DNA of 40,902 nt from Chloroflexota bacterium (GTDB lineage Bacteria; Chloroflexota; Dehalococcoidia; Tepidiformales; Tepidiformaceae). This document shows positions 1 to 7,590 of the stretch, one piece after another. The first letter of the stretch is position 1. Every line of letters starts with the position of its first letter. The notes below the pieces were generated by a model. The model was given only the letters and a program-made list of their open reading frames with translations. It had not been told where the DNA came from and did not search any database. Made by a program: the position numbers and the translations under genes. The DNA lies in assembly GCA_026702615.1 (NCBI GenBank), contig JAPPBY010000018.1, forward strand, positions 1-40,902. The letters run 5' to 3'.

Positions 1-1
1 C

Positions 2-304
2 GCCTTCGCGCACCTGCCGATCTACGGGCTCGAGGACCTCGGGTTCGTCGGGCGGGGCGAGGCGGGCGCCTTCATCGAGGCGCGCAACACGGCCCCGGGC
101 GGCCCCCTGCCGGTCAACACGAACGGCGGCGGCCTGAGCTACATGCACTCGGGCATGTACGGGATGTACGCCCTGCAGGAGAGCGTCCGCCAGATGCGGG
201 GGACGGCTCCGGCGCAGGTGCCCGATGCGAAGATCAGCGTCTGCCACGGCGTGGGCGGCATGTTCATGGCCTCGGGCACGATCATCATGACGAACCAAGA
301 GTGA
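2..304 (+). CDS. Thiolase family protein, C-terminal part (5' end outside window)
   Basis: The open frame enters from the left edge and stops at 302-304. It gives about 100 residues. The segment GGPLPVNTNGGGLSYMHSG followed by GMYALQESVRQMRG is the C-terminal active-site region of thiolase-like (SCP2/acetyl-CoA acetyltransferase) proteins, and the end has CHGVGGMFMASGT, where the late thiolase cysteine/glycine loop lies. The family joins or cleaves acyl-CoA chains. It sits 42 nt upstream of an HpcH aldolase on the same strand, so both may serve one CoA-ester or hydroxy-acid catabolic route. Whether the nucleophilic cysteine exists cannot be seen because the N-terminal half is missing. Confidence 0.85.
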   Translation, partial: AFAHLPIYGLEDLGFVGRGEAGAFIEARNTAPGGPLPVNTNGGGLSYMHSGMYGMYALQESVRQMRGTAPAQVPDAKISVCHGVGGMFMASGTIIMTNQE

Positions 305-333
305 CTGGTGGCTAGTGACTAGTGGCTGGTGAG
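301..333. repeat. Short degenerate tandem of GTGACTAGTG-type units
   Basis: The gap between the thiolase stop and the aldolase ribosome binding site consists of variants of TAGTGACTAGTGGCTGGTGA. The same word family returns as an inverted cluster at 27701-27799, so it is a dispersed intergenic repeat and not chance. Confidence 0.55.
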
Positions 334-346
334 AAGGAGCGGGACG

Positions 347-1102
347 ATGCGCGAGAACACGGTGAAGGCTCGCTGGCGGGCAGGTGAGGTGGCCCTGGGG
401 AGCTGGCTCTCCCTGCCCAGCTCCCTCAGCGCCGAAATCATGGCGGGCGAGGACTTCGACTACGTCTGCATCGACATGCAGCACGGGGGCATCGACTACC
501 AGACGGCGCTGACGATGCTGCAGGCGATCAGCACGCGCGAGACGATGCCGTTCGTGCGCGTTCCCTGGAACGAGCCGGGCATCATCATGAAGATGCTCGA
601 CGCGGGTGCGATGGGGGTCATCATCCCCATGGTGAACAGCGTGGAGGAGGCGCGGGCGGCGGTGGCGGCCTGCCGCTACCACCCGGATGGAAACCGCAGC
701 TTCGGTCCCCTGCGGGCGACGATGTATGCGGGCGGGGACTACTTCGCCCACGCGAACGCGGAAGTCGCCTGCATTCCGATGATCGAGACCGAGCAGGCGC
801 TCGACAGCCTCGATGACATCCTCTCGGTGCCCGGCATTGACGCGGTCTACGTCGGCCCCGCGGACCTGAGCATCACGCTGGGGCTGCCGCCGGGGATGGA
901 CAACGGCGGCCGCTTCGAGCAGGAGCGGGTGCGCATCGCCGAGGCGTGCAAGGCGCACGGCGTAATCGCGGGCATCCACGCGAACGCGCAGCTCGCGGCG
1001 AAGCACGCGGCGGCGGGCTTCCAGCTCGTGACGATCAGCAGCGACCAGGGCGGCATGCGCGTCGCCGCGCGCGCCGACCTGGAGGTCGCGCGGGGCGGCT
1101 AG
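347..1102 (+). CDS. HpcH/HpaI family aldolase (4-hydroxy-2-oxo-acid aldolase type)
   Basis: This family cleaves 4-hydroxy-2-oxo acids to pyruvate and an aldehyde using a divalent metal. Hallmarks are the FDYVCIDMQHG segment with the catalytic base histidine, the metal-ligand glutamate in PMIETEQA, and the metal-ligand aspartate in VGPADLS. Length (251 residues) is normal. An in-frame GTG lies 18 nt upstream, but ATG 347 is preceded by GAAGGAG at 8 nt spacing, so ATG 347 is preferred. It follows the thiolase gene closely and is probably co-transcribed. The physiological substrate cannot be read from the sequence. Confidence 0.9.
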   Translation: MRENTVKARWRAGEVALGSWLSLPSSLSAEIMAGEDFDYVCIDMQHGGIDYQTALTMLQAISTRETMPFVRVPWNEPGIIMKMLDAGAMGVIIPMVNSVEEARAAVAACRYHPDGNRSFGPLRATMYAGGDYFAHANAEVACIPMIETEQALDSLDDILSVPGIDAVYVGPADLSITLGLPPGMDNGGRFEQERVRIAEACKAHGVIAGIHANAQLAAKHAAAGFQLVTISSDQGGMRVAARADLEVARGG

Positions 1103-1182
1103 CCGAGCGCCCCGAGGGTGGTCGGGTGAGCGCTTGAGGCCGGGCCTCATGCGTTTGACCGGGATGCGATGCGCATATCGCG

Positions 1183-1473
1183 CTATTCCGGGGAACGACT
1201 TGCCCGGTGGACGTGCTCTCGGAGCGCTCCATTGATGTCGGTCTGATATCCGCGACCACCGGGAGCATGGGCTTTGAACCACGCGACAATGTCCGCGTCG
1301 AGCCTGATCGTGATCTGCTTCTTGACGGGCCGGTAGAAGACTCCACGCCTGGCGTCCGACCAGTCGAGTATCTCCGGAACATCTGTCGTGTCGATCTGGT
1401 CGTCGGGCAGAGCCTCCAAAGCCCGCAGCTGTGCCTGCACATCGGGCGGCAGCTCAGTCATATCCTTCTTCAT
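1183..1473 (-). CDS. brnA: BrnA family antitoxin (DUF4415)
   Basis: BrnA binds and neutralises BrnT and represses its own operon through a ribbon-helix-helix DNA-binding end. The protein is 96 residues. The core DTTDVPEILDWSDARRG, then VKKQITIRLDADIVAWFK and GRGYQTDINGALREHV, is the classic BrnA pattern, with the RHH strand at KKQITIRLD. The ATG at 1473 lies inside the last codons of brnT in another frame, so the two genes overlap by 20 nt and are translationally coupled. A second possible start is Met5 (MTELPPD). The frame is intact. Confidence 0.9.
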   Translation of the reverse strand: MKKDMTELPPDVQAQLRALEALPDDQIDTTDVPEILDWSDARRGVFYRPVKKQITIRLDADIVAWFKAHAPGGRGYQTDINGALREHVHRASRSPE

Positions 1474-1744
1474 ACGCCGTCCTCTCATATCTGGTTGCCT
1501 TGCGTGCCGAGACAATGCGCCCGGTCTCTTGCCCGGTAACCGGGTCGATGTCTCGCCAGGTGTGGACCACCATGATGACTTGACCGCCCACCATCCCGAC
1601 GGTTCGCCACCGCTGCTCACTCAGTGACGGGTCTTCGCGGGTCGCAGACATGGGGTCGTCAAACACAAGAGCGGCAGCCTCGAAGCCAAGGTGGTGCCTT
1701 CGAAGGTTGGCCCTGTTCTTGGCTGGATCCCAAGTCCAACGCAG
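1454..1744 (-). CDS. brnT: BrnT family ribonuclease toxin (DUF497), apparent CTG start
   Basis: BrnT is a RelE-fold ribonuclease that blocks translation. The frame reads LRWTWDPAKNRANLRRHHLG, then FEAAALVFDDPMSATREDPS, GGQVIMVVHTWRD and RIVSARKATRYERTAYEEG, matching BrnT from its usual first residues to its end at the family's normal length (96 residues). No ATG, GTG or TTG stands at the expected start. The first codon at the normal N-terminus is CTG (1744-1742), placed 7 nt after an excellent GGGAGG and one codon after an in-frame TGA. A GTG at 1666 would remove the first 26 residues, including the WDPAK motif. The toxin is therefore intact in frame but weakly initiated. Confidence 0.85.
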   Translation of the reverse strand: MRWTWDPAKNRANLRRHHLGFEAAALVFDDPMSATREDPSLSEQRWRTVGMVGGQVIMVVHTWRDIDPVTGQETGRIVSARKATRYERTAYEEGYD

Positions 1745-1764
1745 TCGTCAGCCTCCCTTTGGCC

Positions 1765-1786
1765 ACTACACAAGTGTAGTTACACT
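1765..1786. promoter_or_regulatory. Nested palindromic operator of the brnTA operon
   Basis: ACTACACAAGTGTAGT at 1765-1780 is a perfect 7+7 inverted repeat. It overlaps a second one, AGTGTAGTTACACT at 1773-1786. They lie 21-42 nt upstream of the brnT start, where the RHH antitoxin BrnA would bind to autorepress. Binding by BrnA is inferred from position and from the known behaviour of the family. Confidence 0.65.
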
Positions 1787-1964
1787 ATTCCGGCGACGCA
1801 ACTCAGCCTGGCCCTCTTCGCACCAGGCAAACTCACCACAACCGCCCCCTCCAGCCACGCCGGTTAAGCCCCGGTTAGGGAGGGCGTGAGCGGGCCCACA
1901 GCGCTCCTTCGCAACCGCCACAACGAACTCCCGAGACCTTGTACGGTGGATCGGGAGGAGTGCC

Positions 1965-2390
1965 ATGTGGAAGCCCGCTCTCCTGCTGTCGATGAGCGCC
2001 CTGGTCGTGATGACGGTCCCGGCCCTGCTCCTTACGGTCGTCTTCGCCGATAGCGAAGTCGACTCCATTACCGGCACCGTGCGGTACCTGGACGGGGATG
2101 TCGATCTCCCCGTAGGCGCGTGCGTCGAGGTCGTGCTGGTCGACGTGTCCAGCGAGGACTCGCTGGCGATCGCGGTGGGGCGGCAGGTGATCGAAGACGC
2201 AAGCACCCTGCCCGTTGACTTCAGCGTGACCTACCGGAGCGACCGGCTGACGCCGGGCGCAGCGCATGAGCTCTGGATAGCGGTCCGGCACGAGGGCGAA
2301 CTTCTCTACACCACGAGCAGCGAGATCGAGCTCGAACGGTCGGTGGGGGATATCGAGGTGGCGGTGACGCCGCCGCTCGCGATGCCCTAG
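1965..2390 (+). CDS. YbaY/YscW-like secreted protein
   Basis: The protein has 141 residues with an N-terminal signal sequence (Lys3, then a hydrophobic stretch to about residue 28) but no lipobox cysteine. The mature part, starting with ITGTVRYLDGDVDLPVGA and continuing through a beta-rich ~100-residue domain (DFSVTYRSDRLTPG), resembles YbaY/YscW (PF09619), an all-beta domain often annotated as type III secretion lipoprotein chaperone but common in bacteria lacking such systems. A TACGGT -10 box (1942-1947) and GGGAGGAG ahead of the ATG support the start. It converges with the Rieske gene, the two stop codons sharing one CTAG (2387-2390). Function is unknown. Confidence 0.75.
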   Translation: MWKPALLLSMSALVVMTVPALLLTVVFADSEVDSITGTVRYLDGDVDLPVGACVEVVLVDVSSEDSLAIAVGRQVIEDASTLPVDFSVTYRSDRLTPGAAHELWIAVRHEGELLYTTSSEIELERSVGDIEVAVTPPLAMP

Positions 2391-3658
2391 GGGCCTGCTT
2401 CTCCAGCCGCCGTGCGGTCGGCGGCGACCTCCTCGAAGGACGTCGTGCGGGGGGCGACCTCGGCCCCGGAACGAACCCAGTAGGCGCGCCCGTTGCGGGC
2501 CTCGGCGGGCTCCTGGCCCTCGAGCAGGTTGCGGGCCATGCGCAGCATCATGCGGCGGAACTCGATGATGGCGACATCGGTCGTGCCGAGGTGCTCCTGC
2601 GTGCGGTCGTAGATGGGGCCCTGGCTGTCCTGGATGCAGGCGTCCTGCTCGGAGATGCCCTGCACCCCCGTGAAGCTGGCGGTGCGCTGCGCCTCGCGGT
2701 CGATGAGGTAGTCGTTGTCGCGGTTGCGGAGGGGGCGGTAGTCCTCGTCGACCATGGAGTGAATGCTGGCCTTGCCACCCTTGATGATGGCCAGCTCCTC
2801 CTCGGTGATGGGGCGGTCGGGGTTCCAGGTGTAGGTGTAGATCCAGCAGCTGTGGTCGTCGATGGGGACCCAGGTCTGGCCGTTGATGTTCTGGCCGCGC
2901 TCGGCGCCGGGGGCGAGGCTGTGGTTGGGGACGAGGAACTGGGTGATGCGCCAGTAGAAGCTGTCTTCCTCGGCGAAGCGAGCGCCGCCGATGACGAAGC
3001 CGGCGTCGGTGGGCTGCAGCGTGAACTTGGGCGAACCGTCGGCCTTCATGTAGTGGAGGGCCTTCGGGGCGTCCGGGGGGAGCTCGCCGACGAGCATGTG
3101 GAGGAAGGAGAAATGGGCGGTGTCGATGGCGCCCTCGACGGACTGCGCCCAGTTGCACTGCTGGAGCTTCTTGGAGACGTAGCGATGGCTCTCGGGAACG
3201 TGCGCCCACTCGAACTCGGGCAGCTCGGGGAGGGGCAGGTCGGGCGGGCCCAGGTAGGCCCAGATGTAGCCGCCCCACTCGCGCGTGGGGTAGGCGGCGA
3301 TCCCGACCTTGTCCCTGAACTGCGACTCGGGCGGCTCGGACGGCATTTCGACGCAGTTGCCATTCACGTCGAACTTCCAGCCGTGGTAGACGCAGCGCAG
3401 GCCGCACTCCTCGTTGCGGCCCCAGAAGAGCTCGGCGCGGCGATGGGGGCACCGCCCTTCAATCAGGCCGACGGTCCCGTTCGTGTCGCGGAAGGCGACG
3501 AGCTCCTCGCCGAGGACGCCGACGCGCACGGGCGGGCAGTCGGGGTCGGGGAGCTCGCTGGCGATGAGCACGGGCACCCAGAATCGCCGGAAGAGGTCGC
3601 CCATGGGCGTGCCTGGACCGGTGCGGGTCAGGAGCTCATTGTCGTTCGCGCTCAGCAT
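2387..3658 (-). CDS. Rieske [2Fe-2S] ring-hydroxylating oxygenase, large subunit (phthalate 4,5-dioxygenase-like)
   Basis: The protein has 423 residues. The Rieske centre ligands are C70-P-H72 and C89-x2-H92 (CPHRRAEL and CVYHGWKFD). The catalytic domain has EGAIDTAHFSFLH at about 175-187, giving the bridging aspartate (D179) and two iron-binding histidines (H182, H187). This arrangement is that of phthalate dioxygenase-type oxygenases, which hydroxylate aromatic acids or related rings and need a separate reductase; none is in the window. It lies 76 nt downstream of a DUF35/thiolase pair on the same strand, so it may share their catabolic pathway. A TACGTT box lies upstream, within the gap. 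Confidence 0.92.
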   Translation of the reverse strand: MLSANDNELLTRTGPGTPMGDLFRRFWVPVLIASELPDPDCPPVRVGVLGEELVAFRDTNGTVGLIEGRCPHRRAELFWGRNEECGLRCVYHGWKFDVNGNCVEMPSEPPESQFRDKVGIAAYPTREWGGYIWAYLGPPDLPLPELPEFEWAHVPESHRYVSKKLQQCNWAQSVEGAIDTAHFSFLHMLVGELPPDAPKALHYMKADGSPKFTLQPTDAGFVIGGARFAEEDSFYWRITQFLVPNHSLAPGAERGQNINGQTWVPIDDHSCWIYTYTWNPDRPITEEELAIIKGGKASIHSMVDEDYRPLRNRDNDYLIDREAQRTASFTGVQGISEQDACIQDSQGPIYDRTQEHLGTTDVAIIEFRRMMLRMARNLLEGQEPAEARNGRAYWVRSGAEVAPRTTSFEEVAADRTAAGEAGP

Positions 3659-3734
3659 TTCTTCTGAACCTGCCCGGCTGTCCGCAACGTAATCATGGCA
3701 CGCTCCTGCCGAGGGTGCTGGCGCCCGGAACGGG

Positions 3735-4265
3735 TCAGACCCCGTTGTACTCCTGCGGGTAGCGCCACGGGTTCTCAGGCTGCTCGGCGTCCTCGTCGAG
3801 CGTCCACATGGGCAGGGCGAGGCCCTCGGAAACGTCGGCGAAGACCATGCGCATGCGGCTGCCGATGCCGACCTGCTTCACGAGTTCGGGCGGGGCGAGT
3901 TCACCGTCGGGGGTGACGAGGTTGCCGGCGACGCGCAGGGCCTCGTGTTCGCTGGGCTCCCCCTTCTGGGTGTCGAGGTCGACGATGAGGATCATGTAGG
4001 GGGCGTGCTCGCGGAACTGAGTCTGGATGGCCTGGTGGACCTCGCCGTAGGAGTGCACGGTCCCCCTGGCCTCGACGGGCGTCCACTCGAACTCTCGGTT
4101 CTGGCACCAGGGACAGGCGGTCCCGGGCGGGTAGCGCAGGAGGCCGCAGTCCACGCACTTCTGCAGGCGGAAGTCGTGGTCGGCGCAGTAGCCGAAGTAG
4201 GCGACGTTCTCGTGGTCGATGTCGAGGATGCTCAGGTTCATCCCGCGGTATTCGCCTTGAGGCAT
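3735..4265 (-). CDS. Zn-ribbon/OB-fold DUF35 protein, partner of the thiolase-fold protein
   Basis: The protein has 176 residues. A rubredoxin-like Zn ribbon (CVDC at about 37-40 and CPWC at about 51-54) precedes an OB fold that starts near GTVHSYGEVHQ. DUF35 proteins form complexes with thiolase-fold enzymes, for example ChsH2-type partners of Ltp2 in steroid side-chain cleavage and acyl-CoA binding subunits elsewhere. The start at MPQGEY has AAGGGA upstream at suitable spacing; Met9 is an alternative. It begins 4 nt after the stop of the upstream thiolase-like gene, a tight two-gene unit. Confidence 0.88.
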   Translation of the reverse strand: MPQGEYRGMNLSILDIDHENVAYFGYCADHDFRLQKCVDCGLLRYPPGTACPWCQNREFEWTPVEARGTVHSYGEVHQAIQTQFREHAPYMILIVDLDTQKGEPSEHEALRVAGNLVTPDGELAPPELVKQVGIGSRMRMVFADVSEGLALPMWTLDEDAEQPENPWRYPQEYNGV

Positions 4266-4269
4266 GGCC

Positions 4270-5520
4270 CTATCCCTTCCGCATGACCATGGACGAGCCG
4301 GTGCCCGGCATCGCCCAGCCGAGGTTCATGGAGATGTTGGCGTCGCGGACCTGGCGGCAGGCCCCGCCGGAGTAGTCGTAGGTGTGCTGGCGGCGGCCCT
4401 GGTTATCGGTCGGGCAGTAGCAGTCGACCTCGCCGCGGAGCTGGCGCACGTTCTCGATGATCATGTTCATGCCGTGGGTGTAGCCCTCGCAGAGGTGGCC
4501 GCCGGAGGTGTTGTTGGGGCGCTCGCCGCCGAGGCGCATGATGCCGCTGCTGACGTAGTCGCCGCCCTCGCCCTTCTTGCAGAAGCCGTAGTCCTCGAGC
4601 TGGAGCATGGTGGTGAAGGTGAAGGCGTCGTAGGCGCCGGTCAGGTCGATGTCCTCGGGGCCGACGCCCGCGTTCGGCCAGATGATGTCCTTGATGTAGT
4701 AGCCGGCAACAGTCGAGATGGGGCCGTGTTGGAAGTGCATGTCGATGCGCGGCTTGCAGACGCGTCCGGCCACGGCAAGGATGCGAGCGGGGGTGTTGCG
4801 GTAGTCGTAGGCGCGCTCGGCGCGAGTGACGATGACGGCTGTGGCGTTGTCGGTCTCGACGCAGCAGTCGAGCAGGTGGAGGGGCTTCACGATCATGCGG
4901 CTGTTGAGCACGTCGTCCACGGTGAGGCGCTGCTTGTAGTAGGCCTTGGGGTTGTTGGATGCGTGCTCGCTGTGGATGACCTTGACCATGGCGACCTGCT
5001 CGGGAGTGGTGCCGTAGTCGTACATGTGGCGCATGAAGCTGGGGCTGAAGTTCTGGCCGGCGCTGAGCCAGCCGTAGGGGGCGGTGTGGACGGCATCTCC
5101 CCCGATGGGGGCGGCCGCGCGCACGCCCGTCCCGCCGATGCGGACCTGGGAGTAGCCGTTCATGGAGCGGAAGACGACGACGGTGTTGCACATGCCCGCC
5201 TCGATGGCGCCGATGGCAAGGCCGATGAGGGCCTCGCTGCTGGAGCCTCCGCCGTAGACATCCATGTAGAAGTTCAGGCGGATGCCGAGATCGCCGGCGA
5301 TCATGGGGGAGGGGGTGGAGTCGTTATTGGAGTACGACATCATGCCGTCGACTTCGGAGGCGGGGATACCCGCGTCCTCCATCGCGTTCTTGACGGCCCA
5401 GGTGCCGAGGGCGCGCGTGGTGAGGTTGGAGCCACGGGTGTAGGTGGTCTCGCCGACACCGATGATGGCGTACTTGTCACGCAGGTACTTGGGGGCGGTT
5501 GCGTCGACATCAGAGGTCAT
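4270..5520 (-). CDS. Thiolase-fold protein without the usual nucleophilic cysteine (Ltp2-like)
   Basis: The protein has 416 residues with the thiolase fold: KYAIIGVGETTYT at the start, then ALGTWAVKNAMEDAGI, a core ending AIGAIEAGMCNTVVV, and a C-terminal NTSGGHLCEGYTHGMNMI. The site that normally holds the acyl-accepting cysteine reads DVYGGGSSSEALIG, with serines and no cysteine. Such SCP2/Ltp-type proteins act as retro-aldolases with a DUF35 partner, which is encoded directly downstream here. An in-frame GTG lies 9 nt upstream, but ATG 5520 has GAGGGAG at 8 nt and is preferred. A TAGACT -10 box at 5555-5550 fits as promoter for the three-gene unit. Confidence 0.88.
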   Translation of the reverse strand: MTSDVDATAPKYLRDKYAIIGVGETTYTRGSNLTTRALGTWAVKNAMEDAGIPASEVDGMMSYSNNDSTPSPMIAGDLGIRLNFYMDVYGGGSSSEALIGLAIGAIEAGMCNTVVVFRSMNGYSQVRIGGTGVRAAAPIGGDAVHTAPYGWLSAGQNFSPSFMRHMYDYGTTPEQVAMVKVIHSEHASNNPKAYYKQRLTVDDVLNSRMIVKPLHLLDCCVETDNATAVIVTRAERAYDYRNTPARILAVAGRVCKPRIDMHFQHGPISTVAGYYIKDIIWPNAGVGPEDIDLTGAYDAFTFTTMLQLEDYGFCKKGEGGDYVSSGIMRLGGERPNNTSGGHLCEGYTHGMNMIIENVRQLRGEVDCYCPTDNQGRRQHTYDYSGGACRQVRDANISMNLGWAMPGTGSSMVMRKG

Positions 5521-5549
5521 GGAGCACACTCCCTCGCCGATTCCGACGC

Positions 5550-5602
5550 AGTCTAGCGGGGCGGGGTGGGCGGTGCAGGCAGCCGAACGTGTGTGCTAGA
5601 CT
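5550..5602. promoter_or_regulatory. Divergent -10 boxes between thiolase operon and PLD gene
   Basis: TAGACT reads leftward at 5555-5550 (30 nt before the thiolase-like start) and rightward at 5597-5602 (38 nt before the PLD gene). No convincing -35 is visible for either. Confidence 0.4.
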
Positions 5603-5640
5603 GCCGCCCCCAGCTCGTCTGAAGCCGGCTAGAGGACTTG

Positions 5641-6495
5641 ATGGTTCGACTCCTAAGCGGGCCGTGGCGGAGTGACCTCGCGGACGTAGCGTCATCGGCG
5701 CGAGAGTCGGTCCTGATCGCTACGCCCTTCATCAAGGAAGAAGAGGCAACGTGGCTTTGTGAGCAGCTGCGTCCCGGCGTCGAGGTGATCACTCTCGCCA
5801 ACATCAGCACAGACGCTGTTAGCGCCTCAGCGTTGGACCTGGCCGGCCTTCGACGACTCGCCGAAGCGTCTCCTGCCGCACGATTGGTGGCGCTGTCCAA
5901 CCTCCACGCCAAGGCGTTCGTAGCCGACGAGACCGCCGCCATCGTGACATCGGGCAACCTCACACGGTCGGCTCTCGACCGAAATATCGAGTACGGCGTG
6001 CTGTTCCACGAACCGGACCTTGTCCGGACCGTCCGCGGGGACCTCCTGTCGTTCGAGCGACTCGGCAGCCAAGTGGACGCCACAACACTTGCCGAACTGG
6101 ATCCGCTTGAAACTGAACTCCGAGAGGCGCGCGCCAAGGTGTCCGACAGCGCGCCACGTTCCACGCAGCAGCGATTCAGGGATGCCCTCCGTCAGGCGCG
6201 TCCGGCGTTCGCCTCCGTGCAGGTGGGCGACCGGAGCGCACACGCGGTGTTCGGCGACGCCATCCAGTTTGTCCTCGCCCGAGGGCCACAGACCACGAAG
6301 GCTATTGAAGAGGAAGTGAGGCAGCTCCTCCCAGATCTCTGTGACGACAGCGAGTACTTCTTCATCAAGGGCGTGCGGTACGGCAAGACGTGGAAGCGGC
6401 GCTTGCGGCACTCGCAACAGCATCTGAAACGGAGGGGCATCGTGGCCTACAACCCTCAACACCGAACATGGTCTTTGGTAAGGGAGGGTGATTAA
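5641..6495 (+). CDS. Phospholipase D-like (HKD) protein with C-terminal winged-helix-like region
   Basis: The protein has 284 residues. One HKD motif is present: H89-x-K91-x4-D96 (HAKAFVAD), followed by SGNLT at 104-108. Single-HKD proteins act as dimers; family members include nucleases (Nuc, BfiI-type) and other phosphoryl-transfer enzymes. The region from about 205 on (HAVFGDAIQFVLARG through RRLRHSQQHLKRRGIVAYN) looks helical and winged-helix-like, which would suit DNA binding, as in effector nucleases of restriction or defence systems; that is inference. ATG 5641 follows AGAGG; a TTG directly before it is an alternative. Base composition looks less GC-rich than the neighbouring metabolic genes. 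A small gene follows after 1 nt. Confidence 0.75.
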   Translation: MVRLLSGPWRSDLADVASSARESVLIATPFIKEEEATWLCEQLRPGVEVITLANISTDAVSASALDLAGLRRLAEASPAARLVALSNLHAKAFVADETAAIVTSGNLTRSALDRNIEYGVLFHEPDLVRTVRGDLLSFERLGSQVDATTLAELDPLETELREARAKVSDSAPRSTQQRFRDALRQARPAFASVQVGDRSAHAVFGDAIQFVLARGPQTTKAIEEEVRQLLPDLCDDSEYFFIKGVRYGKTWKRRLRHSQQHLKRRGIVAYNPQHRTWSLVREGD

Positions 6496-6496
6496 C

Positions 6497-6706
6497 GTGG
6501 CCGATGAGATTGACGGCATGAATGTAGAACTTCACTTGCTGATCCTCCGGGGCGGCGTCGAGCCGGAGATGTGGGGTCCCTACTCCAGCGACGCCAAGCG
6601 CAGAGAGGATGCGCGCGAGTACGCGACCGAGCACGACTCGGTCGTCCTTATCGATGCAGCCGGGCCGTTCGAAGTGGAGACCCTAAGCTTGTCTGAGTAT
6701 GCCTAG
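6497..6706 (+). CDS. Small protein of unknown function, downstream of the PLD gene
   Basis: The product has 69 residues (VADEIDGMNVELHLL to TLSLSEYA), acidic, without signal or membrane segment. The GTG at 6497 lies 9 nt after AGGGAGG, which sits in the last codons of the PLD gene; a GTG at 6488 would be too close to that site, and ATG 6518 is a further alternative. The 1-nt gap indicates one transcript with the PLD gene. I do not recognise a family. Pairing with an HKD protein makes a regulatory or immunity partner possible, without direct evidence. Confidence 0.6.
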   Translation: MADEIDGMNVELHLLILRGGVEPEMWGPYSSDAKRREDAREYATEHDSVVLIDAAGPFEVETLSLSEYA

Positions 6707-6726
6707 GCATCGACCTGTATGAGCCT

Positions 6727-7488
6727 TCACCGCGCCGTGTAGCCGCCGTCGACCGGGAGGGTGATGCCGGTGATGAAGGATGCGTCGTCGCTGGCGAGGA
6801 AGGCAGCGGCGGCGGCGATCTCTTCCGGTTCGCCGAGGCGGCCCAGCGGGTGCAGCGACTCGAGGAAGCCGGCGGCAGCCTCTTCGTCCTGGAGGGCCTC
6901 CTGGATCATGGGCGTGCGGATGTAGCCGGGGGCGATCGCGTTCACGCGGATGTTGTGGTCCGCGTAGATGAGCGCGAATTGGCGCGTCAGGCCGACGACG
7001 CCGTGCTTGGCGGCGATGTAGGCGCCGGAGCCATCGACGGGCGGGAACTCGGTCACGCGGCTGCTGACGAGGCCGACGAGGCCCGCGATCGAGGCGGTGC
7101 TGATGATGGCGCCGCCGCCGCGTTCGGCCATGAGGGCGCCGCCGTGGCGAAGGCCGTAGTAGACGCCGCTCAGGTTGACGGCGATGGTCAGGTCCCACTC
7201 GGCACGGCCGACGCCAGCGTTGTTGTAGAGGACGTCGAGGCCACCCAGCTCGCGGGCGGTCTCCTCGCAGGCGGCCCTGACCGCCTCCTCGTCGGTGACG
7301 TTGACCTGGAGGGCGGCGCTGGAGCCGCCGCCCTCGGCGATGGTGGCGGCGGTCGCCTGGGCGGAGGCCTCGTCGAGGTCGACGCACATGACGGCGGCGC
7401 CCTCGGCGGCGAAGCGCAGCGAGGTCGCCCTGCCGATTCCCGAGCCCGCCCCGGTAACAAGCGCGACCTTTCCTTCGAGCCGGTCCAT
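6727..7488 (-). CDS. Short-chain dehydrogenase/reductase (SDR, 3-oxoacyl reductase-like)
   Basis: This is a classical 253-residue SDR. It has the dinucleotide motif TGAGSGIG at 12-19, an acidic residue after strand 2 (VDLDE, favouring NAD), NNAG at 89-92, the catalytic serine in ISTAS (about 130-133) and YxxxK (Y157, K161 in SGAYIAAKHG). The C-terminus ends ITGITLPVDGGYT, as in FabG-like and glucose-dehydrogenase-like enzymes. The substrate is probably a secondary alcohol or oxo compound, unspecified. It is divergent from the ThDP enzyme gene, with which it may share a regulatory region. Confidence 0.92.
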   Translation of the reverse strand: MDRLEGKVALVTGAGSGIGRATSLRFAAEGAAVMCVDLDEASAQATAATIAEGGGSSAALQVNVTDEEAVRAACEETARELGGLDVLYNNAGVGRAEWDLTIAVNLSGVYYGLRHGGALMAERGGGAIISTASIAGLVGLVSSRVTEFPPVDGSGAYIAAKHGVVGLTRQFALIYADHNIRVNAIAPGYIRTPMIQEALQDEEAAAGFLESLHPLGRLGEPEEIAAAAAFLASDDASFITGITLPVDGGYTAR

Positions 7489-7520
7489 GAGCGTCCCCCT
7501 GGCCGCGGTCGCGGCGCCCG

Positions 7521-7530
7521 ATTGTAGGCT
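7521..7530. promoter_or_regulatory. Overlapping divergent -10 boxes of the SDR and ThDP genes
   Basis: ATTGTAGGCT contains TACAAT on the minus strand (7526-7521, toward the SDR gene) and TAGGCT on the plus strand (7525-7530, toward the ThDP gene). Sharing bases would make the two promoters mutually exclusive. Assigned by motif only. Confidence 0.4.
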
Positions 7531-7590
7531 CCCGGCGGGCCGCCCCGCGCGGGGCGTACGATGGCGGCCACCTCAAGCGGAGGGCACGGC

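Noticed and set aside
1875-3452. Long minus-strand reading frame of over 500 codons across the YbaY-like and Rieske genes
   Set aside because: Arg/Pro/His-rich low-complexity translation, a frame shadow of the GC-rich Rieske gene whose motifs are clear.
4264-5556. Long plus-strand frame opposite the thiolase-like gene
   Set aside because: Val/Ala/Gly/Asp-rich antisense shadow; the minus-strand gene has the complete thiolase fold.
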